Assembly (NCBI RefSeq): GCF_030285925.1
Contig: NZ_CP127251.1
Coordinates: 1,364,001-1,428,000, forward strand
Direction of reading: 5' to 3'
Length of the DNA: 64,000 bases
Source of the DNA: Devosia sp. YIM 151766
GTDB taxonomy: Bacteria > Pseudomonadota > Alphaproteobacteria > Rhizobiales > Devosiaceae
Notes under the pieces: model-generated
Database searches by the model: none
What the model saw: only the letters and a program-made list of their open reading frames with translations
Told to the model about the DNA's origin: nothing
Shown: positions 8,591-17,524 of the stretch, piece after piece
Layout of the letters: the number at the start of each line of letters is the position of its first letter
Position numbering within the stretch: position 1 is the stretch's first letter
Made by a program: the position numbers and the translations under genes

Positions 8591-9838
8591 ATGCGCATAC
8601 TGCTGGTTGCGCCGACATGCGATGGCACGGATATAGGCGAGGCTTGGATCGCTCATCAGTGGGCAAGGGGTCTTGCCGAGCACCATGAGGTGACTTTGCT
8701 CACTTACCACAAGCGTGGACGCAAACCAGCGGCGGATCAACTTGATGGGGTGAGGGTAATCGAGTGGGTGGAGCCCCCTTTTCTTGGGAAGGCCGAACGG
8801 CTCAACAGCATGCTGGCGCCAGGATATTTGGCTTTTTATTATCAGGCTCGCAGATGGATCCGTAGGGCATTAGCGCGAGGTGAACATTTCGATGTGGTGC
8901 ACCAGCCCGTTCCAGTGGCGATGCGCTACCCTTCCCCCGCTGCCGGCTTAGGGCTGAAGATGGTCATCGGGCCGATCGGTGGCGGGCTCGACTCGCCATC
9001 GGCGTTCAAAGGCGCCCAGGACACTGACCCCTGGTATGTCAGGCTTCGGCAGTTAGATGGTTTGCGGCTCGCATACGACCCATTGCTTCGCCGTACATAT
9101 GAGCAGGCCGCATGCGTACTCGGGATCGCGCCTTACGTGGCGGACAAACTCTCCGCTTTGAGCCTTTCGCGCTTCGAGGTCATGGCCGACACCGCGCTGG
9201 CTTCCGCGCCGCCGCCCCCAATGGACCGGATCGGAAGAAAAGGACCGGTCCGCGCGCTTTTCGTGGGGCGCCTGGTGCGCAGCAAGGGAGTGCGTGACGT
9301 CGTCAGGGCGATGGCCAAGTGCACCGACCTCTCGCTCAGGCTCGATGTGGTCGGCGAGGGGCCAGAGAGGGCCGCCTGCGAGGCCCTTGCGAGCACACTC
9401 GGACTGACCGCCAGCATCACCTTTCACGGACGTAGGCCGCGAAACGAGGTCGAACGGTTCTACGGCGAAGCGGATATGTTCGTGTTTCCCAGCTACCGCG
9501 AAGCCGGTGGGAGTGTGGTGATCGAGGCGATGGGACACGGCCTGCCACTCATCGTCTGCGACCGCGGTGGGCCATCTGCGTCCACACATGACAGTTGTGC
9601 CATCCGGCTGCCGGTCACAACGCCGGAGGCGCTGGCGGAGGACGTCGCCACCGCCATGCGTCGGCTGGTAATGGACAAGGCCCTGCGGATAGCAATGGGG
9701 CAGGCCGCACACCGGCATGTGCAGCGCACGGGCCTCTGGGAGCAGCGCATTGCCCGCGCCAATGCGCTCTATGCCGAACTCTCCTTGCCGGAATCGGCGA
9801 TGGAAAAGGTCACGTCAGCTGCTTCACTGTCCTCGTGA
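8591..9838 (+). CDS. Glycosyltransferase family 4
   Basis: This 415-residue GT-B enzyme begins MRILLVAPTCDGTDIGEAW and carries the donor loop LFVGRLVRSKGVRDVVRAM. The E-x7-E motif lies in FPSYREAGGSVVIEAMGHGL, so both halves of the fold are intact. The start at 8591 was chosen because it follows the polymerase stop by four bases and begins the family fold directly; a longer frame would add 91 residues that only shadow the polymerase gene. The last 29 bases overlap the convergent deacetylase gene. It is thought to add a sugar to the repeat unit; the substrate is unknown. Confidence 0.87.
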   Translation: MRILLVAPTCDGTDIGEAWIAHQWARGLAEHHEVTLLTYHKRGRKPAADQLDGVRVIEWVEPPFLGKAERLNSMLAPGYLAFYYQARRWIRRALARGEHFDVVHQPVPVAMRYPSPAAGLGLKMVIGPIGGGLDSPSAFKGAQDTDPWYVRLRQLDGLRLAYDPLLRRTYEQAACVLGIAPYVADKLSALSLSRFEVMADTALASAPPPPMDRIGRKGPVRALFVGRLVRSKGVRDVVRAMAKCTDLSLRLDVVGEGPERAACEALASTLGLTASITFHGRRPRNEVERFYGEADMFVFPSYREAGGSVVIEAMGHGLPLIVCDRGGPSASTHDSCAIRLPVTTPEALAEDVATAMRRLVMDKALRIAMGQAAHRHVQRTGLWEQRIARANALYAELSLPESAMEKVTSAASLSS

Positions 9839-10508
9839 CGGCGCGGCGCAGGCGGCGCAGCAGGCCAGGTTCGCCTGCCAGGATACGGTCAAAATCGTGC
9901 ATCGTCATGTCCCGCCGTAAGGATCGGCGCGGGCGCAGGAACTGGACCTGATATGCGCCGCCCCCGTCGCTGTTGTAGGCCGTTCGATATCCAGCGGCAC
10001 GTATGGCGCGCAGCACCCGGGCATCATAATGGCCGAAAGGAATAGACAGGGCTTCGACAGGCGTCTGGCATATGTCCTCCAGCGCCGCCTTCGATTGACT
10101 CAGCTCCTCACCGAGTTCTGGAGGATTGAGACGCGTCAGGTCGAGATGGTCGATGCCGTGGCTGCCGATTTCCATGCCGGAGGCTGTGATTTCCTTTACA
10201 CCGGCCTCATCCAGCGAGCCTTGCGAGCCGAACCGACCGGTCAGGATGAAGAATGTGGCTGTCAGCCCGCGCTTTTGCAGTTCGGGAACGGCGATGGTCA
10301 GGTCAGATGTGTTGCTGTCGTCAAAGGTTATCGCAAAGCGGTGCAGGTCGGGGCGGGACGCGATGCGATCGAGGACGGTGCAGAACTGGTCGCGGCTAAG
10401 CCAGAAGGGGCCTTCGCCAGGCTCCAGGACACGGGCCGGCTCGCCGATTCCGTGGAAGTTGATGATCGTCAACGCGCCGCCGCCCCCGTGGATAGACTTG
10501 TCCATCAC
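9810..10508 (-). CDS. Polysaccharide deacetylase (NodB domain)
   Basis: This 232-residue protein is a carbohydrate esterase 4 (NodB homology) domain, which removes N- or O-acetyl groups from polysaccharide. Motif 1 is FAITFDDSNTSD, supplying the catalytic and metal-binding Asp pair. Motif 2 is IGSHGIDHLDLT with both metal His residues. Motif 3 is IPFGHYD. No signal peptide is visible, so it may act in the cytoplasm on lipid-linked or nucleotide-linked sugar. The start is GTG at 10508 overlapping the previous TGA; ATG at 10505 is equally possible. It is the last gene of the leftward operon 13529-9810 behind three glycosyltransferases. Confidence 0.86.
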   Translation of the reverse strand: MMDKSIHGGGGALTIINFHGIGEPARVLEPGEGPFWLSRDQFCTVLDRIASRPDLHRFAITFDDSNTSDLTIAVPELQKRGLTATFFILTGRFGSQGSLDEAGVKEITASGMEIGSHGIDHLDLTRLNPPELGEELSQSKAALEDICQTPVEALSIPFGHYDARVLRAIRAAGYRTAYNSDGGGAYQVQFLRPRRSLRRDMTMHDFDRILAGEPGLLRRLRRAVTRTVKQLT

Positions 10509-11431
10509 TGGCTGTTGGGGGTGATGGCCGCGCGGAGCACGGCACGGTGCGTGCGGCTTTTCCAGGCGCGTAGCAGGCCAAAAACGATGATGGCCGATCG
10601 GAAAAGCGTCGTTTCAACGCGACCGTGATGGCGGCGGAAATAGCGGATCTGATTGCGGGTCATCAGGGCGGCGAGCATCGGGCTCCGCATGTAGGCGCCA
10701 CCGATATGCGTGACGCATGCGCTGGGCTCATAGACGACCCTGAGGCCGTTGGTGCGTACGCGGCGCTGATAGTCCACCTCTTCGCTATAAAGAAAGAAGC
10801 TCTCATCCCAGGCGCCGACACGCGCCCGTGCCTGTGGGGTGATCAGCAAGGCGGCGCCTGTCGCCCAGTCCACTTCGCGGCTCCTCCGATAAGCGGCGGC
10901 GTCGGCAATCAGTTCGCCTGTTCCCAGACGCGCGGCGCGTATGGGGCCGAGGAGCGCGTGGGCCCACATGCGAAGCAGCGATGGTTCGCGGCGCAGTGAC
11001 ATGGCGATCGTGCCGTCGAGGTCGCGCATCTGCGGGACGACGACGCCTATATCCGGCTCGATTGCGCGTTGTAAAAGGCGACTGACGGAGCCGGGCAAAA
11101 GGCGGATATCGGGGTTGAGAACAAGGATGGCGGCATCGGGCGCAACGGTGGCGGCGGCGGCATTGATCGCAGCGGCATAGCCGCCGTTTCGACCTGTTCG
11201 GAGAACGCGGACGCCCACGGGATGATGCTCGGCGATCTCGGTCGAGTCATCGGTGGAGTCGTTGTCGACAACGATGATCGACACATTGGGCACATTGCGG
11301 AGCGCTGGCGCCAGGGAGTCGAGGAGCCCGACGAGCACGTCGGCGCTGTTATAGGTGACAATGACGATGCTCAGCGGCAGATTGATGACCGCGAGCCCGG
11401 TTCCTTCCATGTTTCGCATATGAACTGTCAC
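10505..11431 (-). CDS. Glycosyltransferase family 2, rhamnosyltransferase-like
   Basis: This 308-residue GT2 enzyme has the fold start LSIVIVTYNSADVLVGLLDS. In place of DxD it has VLNPDIRLLPGS, the NPD variant common in WbbL/RfbF-type rhamnosyltransferases. The acceptor-region motif DESFFLYSEEVDYQRR (D-E-x-F-F-x-Y-x-E-x-x-D) is also typical of that group. The start is assigned to GTG at 11431 because AGGAG lies eight bases upstream; the longer frame to 11557 only shadows the neighbouring gene. The presence of rfbD and rfbC in the window fits rhamnose transfer, but this is an inference from family resemblance. Confidence 0.82.
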   Translation of the reverse strand: MTVHMRNMEGTGLAVINLPLSIVIVTYNSADVLVGLLDSLAPALRNVPNVSIIVVDNDSTDDSTEIAEHHPVGVRVLRTGRNGGYAAAINAAAATVAPDAAILVLNPDIRLLPGSVSRLLQRAIEPDIGVVVPQMRDLDGTIAMSLRREPSLLRMWAHALLGPIRAARLGTGELIADAAAYRRSREVDWATGAALLITPQARARVGAWDESFFLYSEEVDYQRRVRTNGLRVVYEPSACVTHIGGAYMRSPMLAALMTRNQIRYFRRHHGRVETTLFRSAIIVFGLLRAWKSRTHRAVLRAAITPNSQ

Positions 11432-11442
11432 GGTCCGTTCTC

Positions 11443-12345
11443 CTAGGGCCGGTTCCAGCGGGCCGCAGTGCGCGCATCCACGTCGCCAAGTGCCGCGGTC
11501 AGCATGGTGATGCCGCGATAGAGCCTGATGCGGATCACGCCGACCATGGCGAGGCACCGGGCGCGGAGGCCCTGCAGGCGATCCGATGCTGCGATGCGCG
11601 GCACTTCAGCAAGGGGGGAAACCAGTACCGCCAGTGCGCGAAGTATCCAGCGAGGCCGCCAATTGACCGATTGCCTGATCTCGCCCAGATCATGGGCGAT
11701 ATGCCGATCCCATTTCGCAGCAAGTTCGGGGAAGTTACGCCGGGCCGGATGATGCACGATCATGCGCGGCTCGTAGCGCACCCGGTACCCCATGGCGCTG
11801 GCCCGCAGGCCCCACTCGGTGTCCTCGGCGATATTGATGCCAAGGAAGTCGCCGACCTTGCGGAATACCCAGCTGCGCACGGCCAGGTTCCCGCCACCGG
11901 TAAAGCCCTTTTCCTCGATGTATTTCTTCATGCGGAAGGCGAAGACGCTTTCATAGGCCTCAAGCATGGTCGGACGGCCGGGCTCGCGCTGAAGAATGCG
12001 AACGTCTCCACCGATCAGCGTATCATCGGGCGCTTCGTTGAAATGCTGCTCCATGGCCGCGAGCCAGCCGGGTGCTGCTATGCAGTCAGCATCGATGAAG
12101 GCGAGGATATCGCCCTTGGCGGATGCTGCCCCCAGGTTTCTCGCGGGGCCGGGGCCGGGCACCGGCTGAACGAGCAGAACCACCTTGCCGTATCTGCTGC
12201 AGATTTCCGTTGGCAATTGATGCGAGCCGTTGTCAACTACGATGATCTCGTAGGGCAATGATACGCCTTGTTGGGCGTTGAGCGCCTCCAGCCCGGAGGC
12301 GAGAGCCTCCGGCTGGTTGAGATGAGGAATGATGACACTGATCAC
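11443..12345 (-). CDS. Glycosyltransferase family 2
   Basis: This 300-residue GT2 enzyme has the fold start MISVIIPHLNQPEALASGL, the nucleotide stretch YEIIVVDNGS and the DxD motif in ILAFIDADCIAAPGW. A conserved EDTEWGLRA segment probably supplies the catalytic base region. It starts at GTG 12345, overlapping the preceding TGA by four bases, and ends 11 bases before the next start, so translation is probably coupled through this operon. It should add one sugar to the repeat unit. The acceptor and donor are unknown. Confidence 0.85.
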   Translation of the reverse strand: MISVIIPHLNQPEALASGLEALNAQQGVSLPYEIIVVDNGSHQLPTEICSRYGKVVLLVQPVPGPGPARNLGAASAKGDILAFIDADCIAAPGWLAAMEQHFNEAPDDTLIGGDVRILQREPGRPTMLEAYESVFAFRMKKYIEEKGFTGGGNLAVRSWVFRKVGDFLGINIAEDTEWGLRASAMGYRVRYEPRMIVHHPARRNFPELAAKWDRHIAHDLGEIRQSVNWRPRWILRALAVLVSPLAEVPRIAASDRLQGLRARCLAMVGVIRIRLYRGITMLTAALGDVDARTAARWNRP

Positions 12346-13529
12346 GGGCGAACCTCGCTGGCGGTAAAAATGGAATCTATCGCCGCAAGGTAACGCGTGG
12401 CCTGGGTGGACCAGCGGAAGTCGCGCCCGGCGATCCTGCGGGCGGTTGTTGCCATAAGTCGACGGCGTGCACTGTCATCGGCAAGCGCGATAATGTTGTC
12501 GGCCAGAGCCGCCGCGCTGTAACGCATGGTGACGAGCGCCGCCTCACCGGCTTCCCGGCGGGCCTGCGCCAGGTCGAACTGCACGAAGGGTATGCCGAGC
12601 ATCATGTACTCGAACACCTTGTTCATCGAGAGCTTTTCATTGCAGCCGTTCGGGGGGTCGGGGATGACGCCGATGTCAAACGCCGACAAGTGCTGCATCA
12701 TCTTCGCGCCGGTCAGGTAGCCGGTGAATTGCAGAGCATCGCCGAGGCGGAGCGTCTTGGCGAGAGCGCGCAGCCCTTCATATTCCGGCCCGTCTCCGAC
12801 CAGCACGGCTTTGATGTCGGTCCGGCCCTGCGCGTAAATGATGTGATCCATGGCGCGAACGAGCGTTTCGACGCCGTCTTGAGCCCCCATGATGCCCACA
12901 TAGCCCACGATGCACTTTCCGTCACCGACAAGGGCCGGTTCGGGTGGGCAGCGGTGGGTTTTTGCGGGGTCGGGATAGCTCTTGACCACGAATACGCGGT
13001 CGGCCTTCATGTTGCCGCGCACGATGGCGATGTCGCGGAACGTCTCGTTTGTGGCGATGCTGGCGTCGGCCAGTCGGAATGTCAGTTTCTCGAGCAGGCC
13101 CAGCACACGATAGAACACGTCCTTGCGGCCGAAGCGGCTGAAGTAGAGTTCGGGGCTGAGATCGTGATGATCGAAGAGGAAGCGCGTGCCGAACAACAGC
13201 CGGTGGAACAGGGCGATGAGGAACATCAGGTCCGGCGGATTGCACGCCTGAATGACATCGATCCGCTGGCGCCGGCGCGCTGAAAATGACAGGCGCAGTT
13301 GATGCCAAAGAGCGGTGATGTATTCGGCCGGGTAGCCCTTGGCCGACGTGGCCTCGACGAGGTCGTGGCGGTAGATGTGTATGCCCTCGCGCAGCTCGAA
13401 GCTGTCGTTGTAGCCCTTGCCCTTGGGGCAGATCACCGAAACAACATGGCCGGCCTCCTGCAGGGCCAGCGCTTCCTGCCAGACGCGCCGATCGAATGGC
13501 ACAGGCAGGTTCTCCACCAGGATGAGCAC
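12342..13529 (-). CDS. Glycosyltransferase family 4 (start uncertain)
   Basis: This GT-B enzyme of about 395 residues begins in the family block ENLPVPFDRRVWQEALAL, found in WbuB-like GT4 proteins. Its donor region is NKVFEYMMLGIPFVQFDL, with Glu retained. The first canonical start is GTG at 13529, but the strong ribosome site AGGAGG at 13554-13559 lies 24 bases upstream of it, too far. In frame, five bases after AGGAGG, stands an ATC codon at 13547-13545; starting there would give a (M)GKPRHVLILVENLPVPF N terminus. An AUC start or an ATG-to-ATC change is therefore possible. It heads the leftward operon of three glycosyltransferases and a deacetylase. Confidence 0.82.
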   Translation of the reverse strand: MLILVENLPVPFDRRVWQEALALQEAGHVVSVICPKGKGYNDSFELREGIHIYRHDLVEATSAKGYPAEYITALWHQLRLSFSARRRQRIDVIQACNPPDLMFLIALFHRLLFGTRFLFDHHDLSPELYFSRFGRKDVFYRVLGLLEKLTFRLADASIATNETFRDIAIVRGNMKADRVFVVKSYPDPAKTHRCPPEPALVGDGKCIVGYVGIMGAQDGVETLVRAMDHIIYAQGRTDIKAVLVGDGPEYEGLRALAKTLRLGDALQFTGYLTGAKMMQHLSAFDIGVIPDPPNGCNEKLSMNKVFEYMMLGIPFVQFDLAQARREAGEAALVTMRYSAAALADNIIALADDSARRRLMATTARRIAGRDFRWSTQATRYLAAIDSIFTASEVRP

Positions 13530-13722
13530 GTGACGTGGCTTGCCGATTTGAACCTCCTATACCTGACCTGGCTGTTCGGTCACCTGACACCGAAAGCCGG
13601 CTTCGTGGCCAATGCATTGAAGCGGAAGGGGCGGCAGCTGGGCCATAGACCGGATGGGGTATTCATTGCCGGTGCCGGCCCGGACGATTGATAGGCAAGC
13701 AAACCGCGCGCGAGGGCACGTC

Positions 13723-15420
13723 ATGCCGATCAGGGATTTGTTGTCAGCTCCGGAACAGGTGACACGTGTTGCCGCCGAGTTCTGCGTCATCGGCGGTGGC
13801 ATGGCGGGATTGTTCATCGCCCGGAGGCTTGCCGAGGCGGGGCGGAGCGTTGTTGTGCTCGAAAGCGGCAAGGACGGCTTCGAGCAGGAAACCCATGATC
13901 TAAACAGGATCGTCGACGTTCAAGGTCGCTATTCGCGCGCCATGGATGGCCGCTATCGGGGCCTGGGCGGATCTTCGTCACGCTGGGGTGGGCGCCTCGT
14001 TCCGATCTATGCCGAAGATACGGCGGCGCGCCCTCATCTGGGTCTTGCCGGATGGCCCTTGGCCTATGAGGAACTGCAGCGCTACCAGGCCCGGGTCGAA
14101 GACGTTTTCGGGGTGACGCATAGTCCCTTCGGCAAGGAAGCGCTCGAAGTGAGCGGCCTCAATGCTGCCTTTCGGCCGGATGATCCTGATTTCGACGGAA
14201 GGCTGGCCAAATGGATACGCTTTCGCCGCTGCAATCTCGCAACCATCTGGCGCTCCGAACTCGAGCGGCTGAGCGGACTTGAGATCTGGCTTGGCGCCAC
14301 CGTGACGAATTTCGAGCTCGACCGGGCAAACGGAATTTTACGAGGGGTCGAGGCGAGAAGCCTTGGAGGCAAATCTACATTCGTCACAGCGGACCACTTC
14401 GTCGTGGCGGCCGGCACTATTGAAACGACGCGCTTGCTTTTGTGGCTGGAGCGGCAGTCGGATGGTTATGCATTTGCCCGCAGCAATGTGCTGGGACGAT
14501 ATTTCCAGGACCATCTCAAGGCTGAGGTCGCCACCATAGAGCGTCGCGATCAAGCCGAAGGCAATCTCCTGTTCGGCTATCACTTCGTTGATGGCACACG
14601 GCGCAGTCTGCACCTGGATTTCACCACCGCCGCGCAGCGCGAAAGTGGTGCGCCCAGCGCGTTTGCCTATGCGGCAATGGACCTCTCCGCGAGCAAGCTT
14701 GCCCATATCAAGACCATGGCCCGCGGGCTGCAGCGAGGCAGGGTCGATCTCAGGGAATTGTTTGCTCTGGCTCCGGAATTGCCACTTGTCGCAAAATCGC
14801 TCTATTGGCGATTACTCCGGCGACAGGTTTACATGCCGGCCGATGTGCGGCTTGGCCTGCAGATTGCCATCGAGCAAGCGCCGCACCGGGACAATCGTAT
14901 CGTGCTGGCGTCAGAAACCGATGCGATGGGCATGCCCATGGCGGCAGTTAATTGGCGGCCACGAGCGTCTGATGAGGCAACGTTCCGCACTGTGGCGCGC
15001 CGCTTGCAGTCCTATTGGAAGCGGGCCGGCCTTGAGAAAGATTTCCCACTTGATTGGCGCGTCGCCGAAACAGATGGAGATATGGCCTTCACTGACTTGG
15101 CCGATGCCTATGCTCACCCGTCCGGCAGCACGCGCATGGGCACCGATCCCACGGAATCCGTCGTCGGTCCGGATCTGGTGTGTCACGATGTGCCCAATCT
15201 CAGTGTTGCCAGTGCGGCCGTATTTCCCACCGCCGGCAGCGCCAATCCGACGCTGACGATATTGGAACTGGCGCTGCGGCACGCCGATAGCCTTCTCGCA
15301 ACTAGGCGCGGGCAGGCGGTTGTTTCGCTTCGGGATCAAGCCAGTTCGACAGTCCTGACAGAGGCCATGGCGCCCTTGAGTGCCTCGGCCACCAGGGCAA
15401 CGTCCTCTTCCTCCATCTGA
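13723..15420 (+). CDS. GMC-family FAD oxidoreductase
   Basis: This 565-residue flavoprotein is of the glucose-methanol-choline family. The N-terminal FAD-binding motif is FCVIGGGMAGLFIARRLAEA, followed by YRGLGGSSSRWGG, the second FAD contact. The C-terminal region has THPS-like AHPSGSTRMG and SANPTLTILELALRHADSL, which holds the usual Asn-Pro active-site segment. The start at 13723 is preceded by GAGGG. It would oxidise an alcohol or sugar hydroxyl; a role in tailoring a polysaccharide precursor is inferred only from position. The last 85 bases overlap the convergent aminotransferase gene, and the tail beyond the family core (about 30 residues) looks like a late stop. Confidence 0.85.
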   Translation: MPIRDLLSAPEQVTRVAAEFCVIGGGMAGLFIARRLAEAGRSVVVLESGKDGFEQETHDLNRIVDVQGRYSRAMDGRYRGLGGSSSRWGGRLVPIYAEDTAARPHLGLAGWPLAYEELQRYQARVEDVFGVTHSPFGKEALEVSGLNAAFRPDDPDFDGRLAKWIRFRRCNLATIWRSELERLSGLEIWLGATVTNFELDRANGILRGVEARSLGGKSTFVTADHFVVAAGTIETTRLLLWLERQSDGYAFARSNVLGRYFQDHLKAEVATIERRDQAEGNLLFGYHFVDGTRRSLHLDFTTAAQRESGAPSAFAYAAMDLSASKLAHIKTMARGLQRGRVDLRELFALAPELPLVAKSLYWRLLRRQVYMPADVRLGLQIAIEQAPHRDNRIVLASETDAMGMPMAAVNWRPRASDEATFRTVARRLQSYWKRAGLEKDFPLDWRVAETDGDMAFTDLADAYAHPSGSTRMGTDPTESVVGPDLVCHDVPNLSVASAAVFPTAGSANPTLTILELALRHADSLLATRRGQAVVSLRDQASSTVLTEAMAPLSASATRATSSSSI

Positions 15421-16523
15421 CTCGACAGCGGTAGCATGATGGCGTGATCCTGGGCGTATTCCGACCGGCTTAGCTGGCTGCCGATGCGGGCGCTTCCAGG
15501 CCCCGCATAGGCAGGCTCGCGGTGCGCGTTCATGACGCCCCGGCGCGTCGAGATGCCCTGGTCGAGCATATGTTGCATGGCAAAACGCTGATCCAGCTTG
15601 CGTGGCAACAACACGCAGAAGCTCTGCCAATTACTGCGTGCCCAGGAAGGCTCAAACGGCAATTGGAGGTCTGAAAAATCCTTGAGATAGAGCCGGTAGA
15701 GGTCGGCGATGTGGCGCCGCTTCGCGACGATGTCGTCCAGCCGGCGCAGTTGTTCGCGACCGATGGCGGCCTGGATATCGGTCATACGGTAATTGAATCC
15801 GACCGAAACATAGCTCTCGAAAATCACCGAGTGTGAGCTGTGGCGTTCCCGGTCTGACACAGACATGCCATGTTGCCGCCAGAGACGGAATTTCTGGTCA
15901 TATTCCGCGCTGGCCGTGGTTAGCATGCCGCCATCGCCAGTTGTGATGACCTTACGTGGATGGAAGGAAAAGCAGGCGATGTCGCCGATAGGCGCGCCCA
16001 CACTACTGGGTCGCCCTTGCCAGATGATGCTGCTCCCCGTGGCACAGGCAGCATCTTCAATGACCGGTATCCTCCGACTTTTGGCGACCTCCATGATCGA
16101 GGCCATGTCGCATGGCATGCCCAATTGGTGCACACAGAGGATAGCCCTGGTCCGCGGCCCGATGGCGTTGGCGATCAGCAAGGGATCGATATTGTAGACA
16201 TTGGGCTCGATGTCCACGAAGACGGGTATCGCTCCGCAATGGCGAATGGCGTTGACCGTGGCAACGAAGCTGTGGCTCACGGTGATGACTTCGTCGCCGG
16301 GTCCAACCCCGACGGTCAGCAGGGCCAGATGCAAAGCGGTGGTGCAGTTTGAAACCGCGCAGGCATGGGGCGCGCCGACTTTGTCGGCGAATTCCTGCTC
16401 GAACGCGGCGACTTCCGGCCCCTGGGTAACCCACCCCGAACGGATGACGCGCGCTGCAGCTTCCACTTCAGCTTCGCCGAGGACCGGCATGGCAATTGGA
16501 ATATTGCGTAGGGACGTGCTCAT
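15336..16523 (-). CDS. DegT/DnrJ/EryC1-family sugar aminotransferase (second copy)
   Basis: This PLP-dependent aminotransferase would convert a keto-sugar nucleotide to an amino sugar. Its 395 residues show the family order: the N-terminal substrate loop with GWVTQGPEVAAFE, the cofactor loop SNCTTALHLAL, the DAAC segment with the ring-stacking Asp, and FSFHPRK with the likely Schiff-base Lys at residue 191. The ATG at 16523 overlaps the stop of the epimerase by four bases and was preferred over a start seven codons upstream. It is the last gene of the leftward sugar operon. A second, only distantly similar aminotransferase lies at 18223, so two keto-sugar substrates are likely. Confidence 0.9.
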   Translation of the reverse strand: MSTSLRNIPIAMPVLGEAEVEAAARVIRSGWVTQGPEVAAFEQEFADKVGAPHACAVSNCTTALHLALLTVGVGPGDEVITVSHSFVATVNAIRHCGAIPVFVDIEPNVYNIDPLLIANAIGPRTRAILCVHQLGMPCDMASIMEVAKSRRIPVIEDAACATGSSIIWQGRPSSVGAPIGDIACFSFHPRKVITTGDGGMLTTASAEYDQKFRLWRQHGMSVSDRERHSSHSVIFESYVSVGFNYRMTDIQAAIGREQLRRLDDIVAKRRHIADLYRLYLKDFSDLQLPFEPSWARSNWQSFCVLLPRKLDQRFAMQHMLDQGISTRRGVMNAHREPAYAGPGSARIGSQLSRSEYAQDHAIMLPLSSQMEEEDVALVAEALKGAMASVRTVELA

Positions 16524-17524
16524 CTTGCCTGCTCCACTTTCCAATTGTGCACACGCTCAGCGGTGAGCATCTGGTCGGCGGACACACCGCTCTTGAGATA
16601 CCACTGGTGAAGCCGGTTTAGGCCGTCCTCAAGCGAAACTCCGGGCGAAAAGCCAAGGATTTCTCTTGCTACCGAACTGTCGGCGATCAGCCTGAGGACG
16701 TCCCCCGGTCTAGGATCGTCGTGAATAATGGCTGCGCCTGGTTTGACGAGAGCGGCGGCGATTTTGCCGGCAAGCGCGTTGATAGTGACTTCGCTACCCT
16801 GGCCGAGATTGATGGTGCGGCCCACGGCGGCATCGGTCATGCCGGCAAGGAGAATACCGCGTGCCGTATCGGCGACGAAGGTAAAGTCGCGCGTCTGTGA
16901 GCCATCGCCGAAGATGACCATGGGCTTTCCTGCCATGGCCCGCAGCATGAACTTTGGAATGACCTCGCCACTGTCGCCTTCATGATGGCTGCGCGGCCCA
17001 AAACTATTAAACGGGCGCACGACGATAGTCGGGTAGCCATGGCTCTGATGGTAGGCGCGGGCATAGCATTCGCCGGCAAGCTTTCCGGCGCCATAGACCG
17101 TCATGGGGAAGGTCGGGTGATCTTCGGTCATCGGTGCCCAGCGCGCGGTCCCGTAGACCTCCGAGCTCGAGACATAGACGAAGCGCGGGACGCCAGCATG
17201 GCGCGCAGCCTCAAGTAGCCCGAGCGTGCCCGTCGCGTTGACGGCGTGATTTTCCAAGGGATCGTGCAGGCTGTTGCGGACGCCGAGACAGGCCAAGTGG
17301 TAGACGACTGAAACGCCCTGCATCAGCGGCGCCATGGCCTGCTGATCCCGAATATCCACCACCGCCAACTGGCACATCGCACTATCGATGCCGGCCAGAT
17401 TGGCGCGCTGGCCGTTGACGAGATTGTCCGCAACCACAACTTCGCGCCCCAGTCCCACCAATTGCGACACGAGCTCCGAGCCGATAAACCCGGCCCCGCC
17501 AGTCACAAGTATCCGCTCACCCAT
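16520..17524 (-). CDS. NAD-dependent nucleotide-sugar epimerase/dehydratase (SDR)
   Basis: This extended short-chain dehydrogenase of 334 residues acts on a nucleotide sugar. It has the NAD-binding GGAGFIGSELV at the N terminus, the catalytic Ser/Thr stretch VYVSSSEVYG, and Tyr144 and Lys148 in VYGAGK. The segments RPFNSFGPRSHHEG and FGDGSQTRDFTFVAD are typical of UDP-glucose 4-epimerase-like and 4,6-dehydratase-like enzymes. The ATG at 17524 has a strong AAGGAGG just upstream. As the neighbouring aminotransferase needs a keto sugar, the epimerase may supply it or set its stereochemistry. The exact substrate is not known. Confidence 0.88.
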   Translation of the reverse strand: MGERILVTGGAGFIGSELVSQLVGLGREVVVADNLVNGQRANLAGIDSAMCQLAVVDIRDQQAMAPLMQGVSVVYHLACLGVRNSLHDPLENHAVNATGTLGLLEAARHAGVPRFVYVSSSEVYGTARWAPMTEDHPTFPMTVYGAGKLAGECYARAYHQSHGYPTIVVRPFNSFGPRSHHEGDSGEVIPKFMLRAMAGKPMVIFGDGSQTRDFTFVADTARGILLAGMTDAAVGRTINLGQGSEVTINALAGKIAAALVKPGAAIIHDDPRPGDVLRLIADSSVAREILGFSPGVSLEDGLNRLHQWYLKSGVSADQMLTAERVHNWKVEQAR

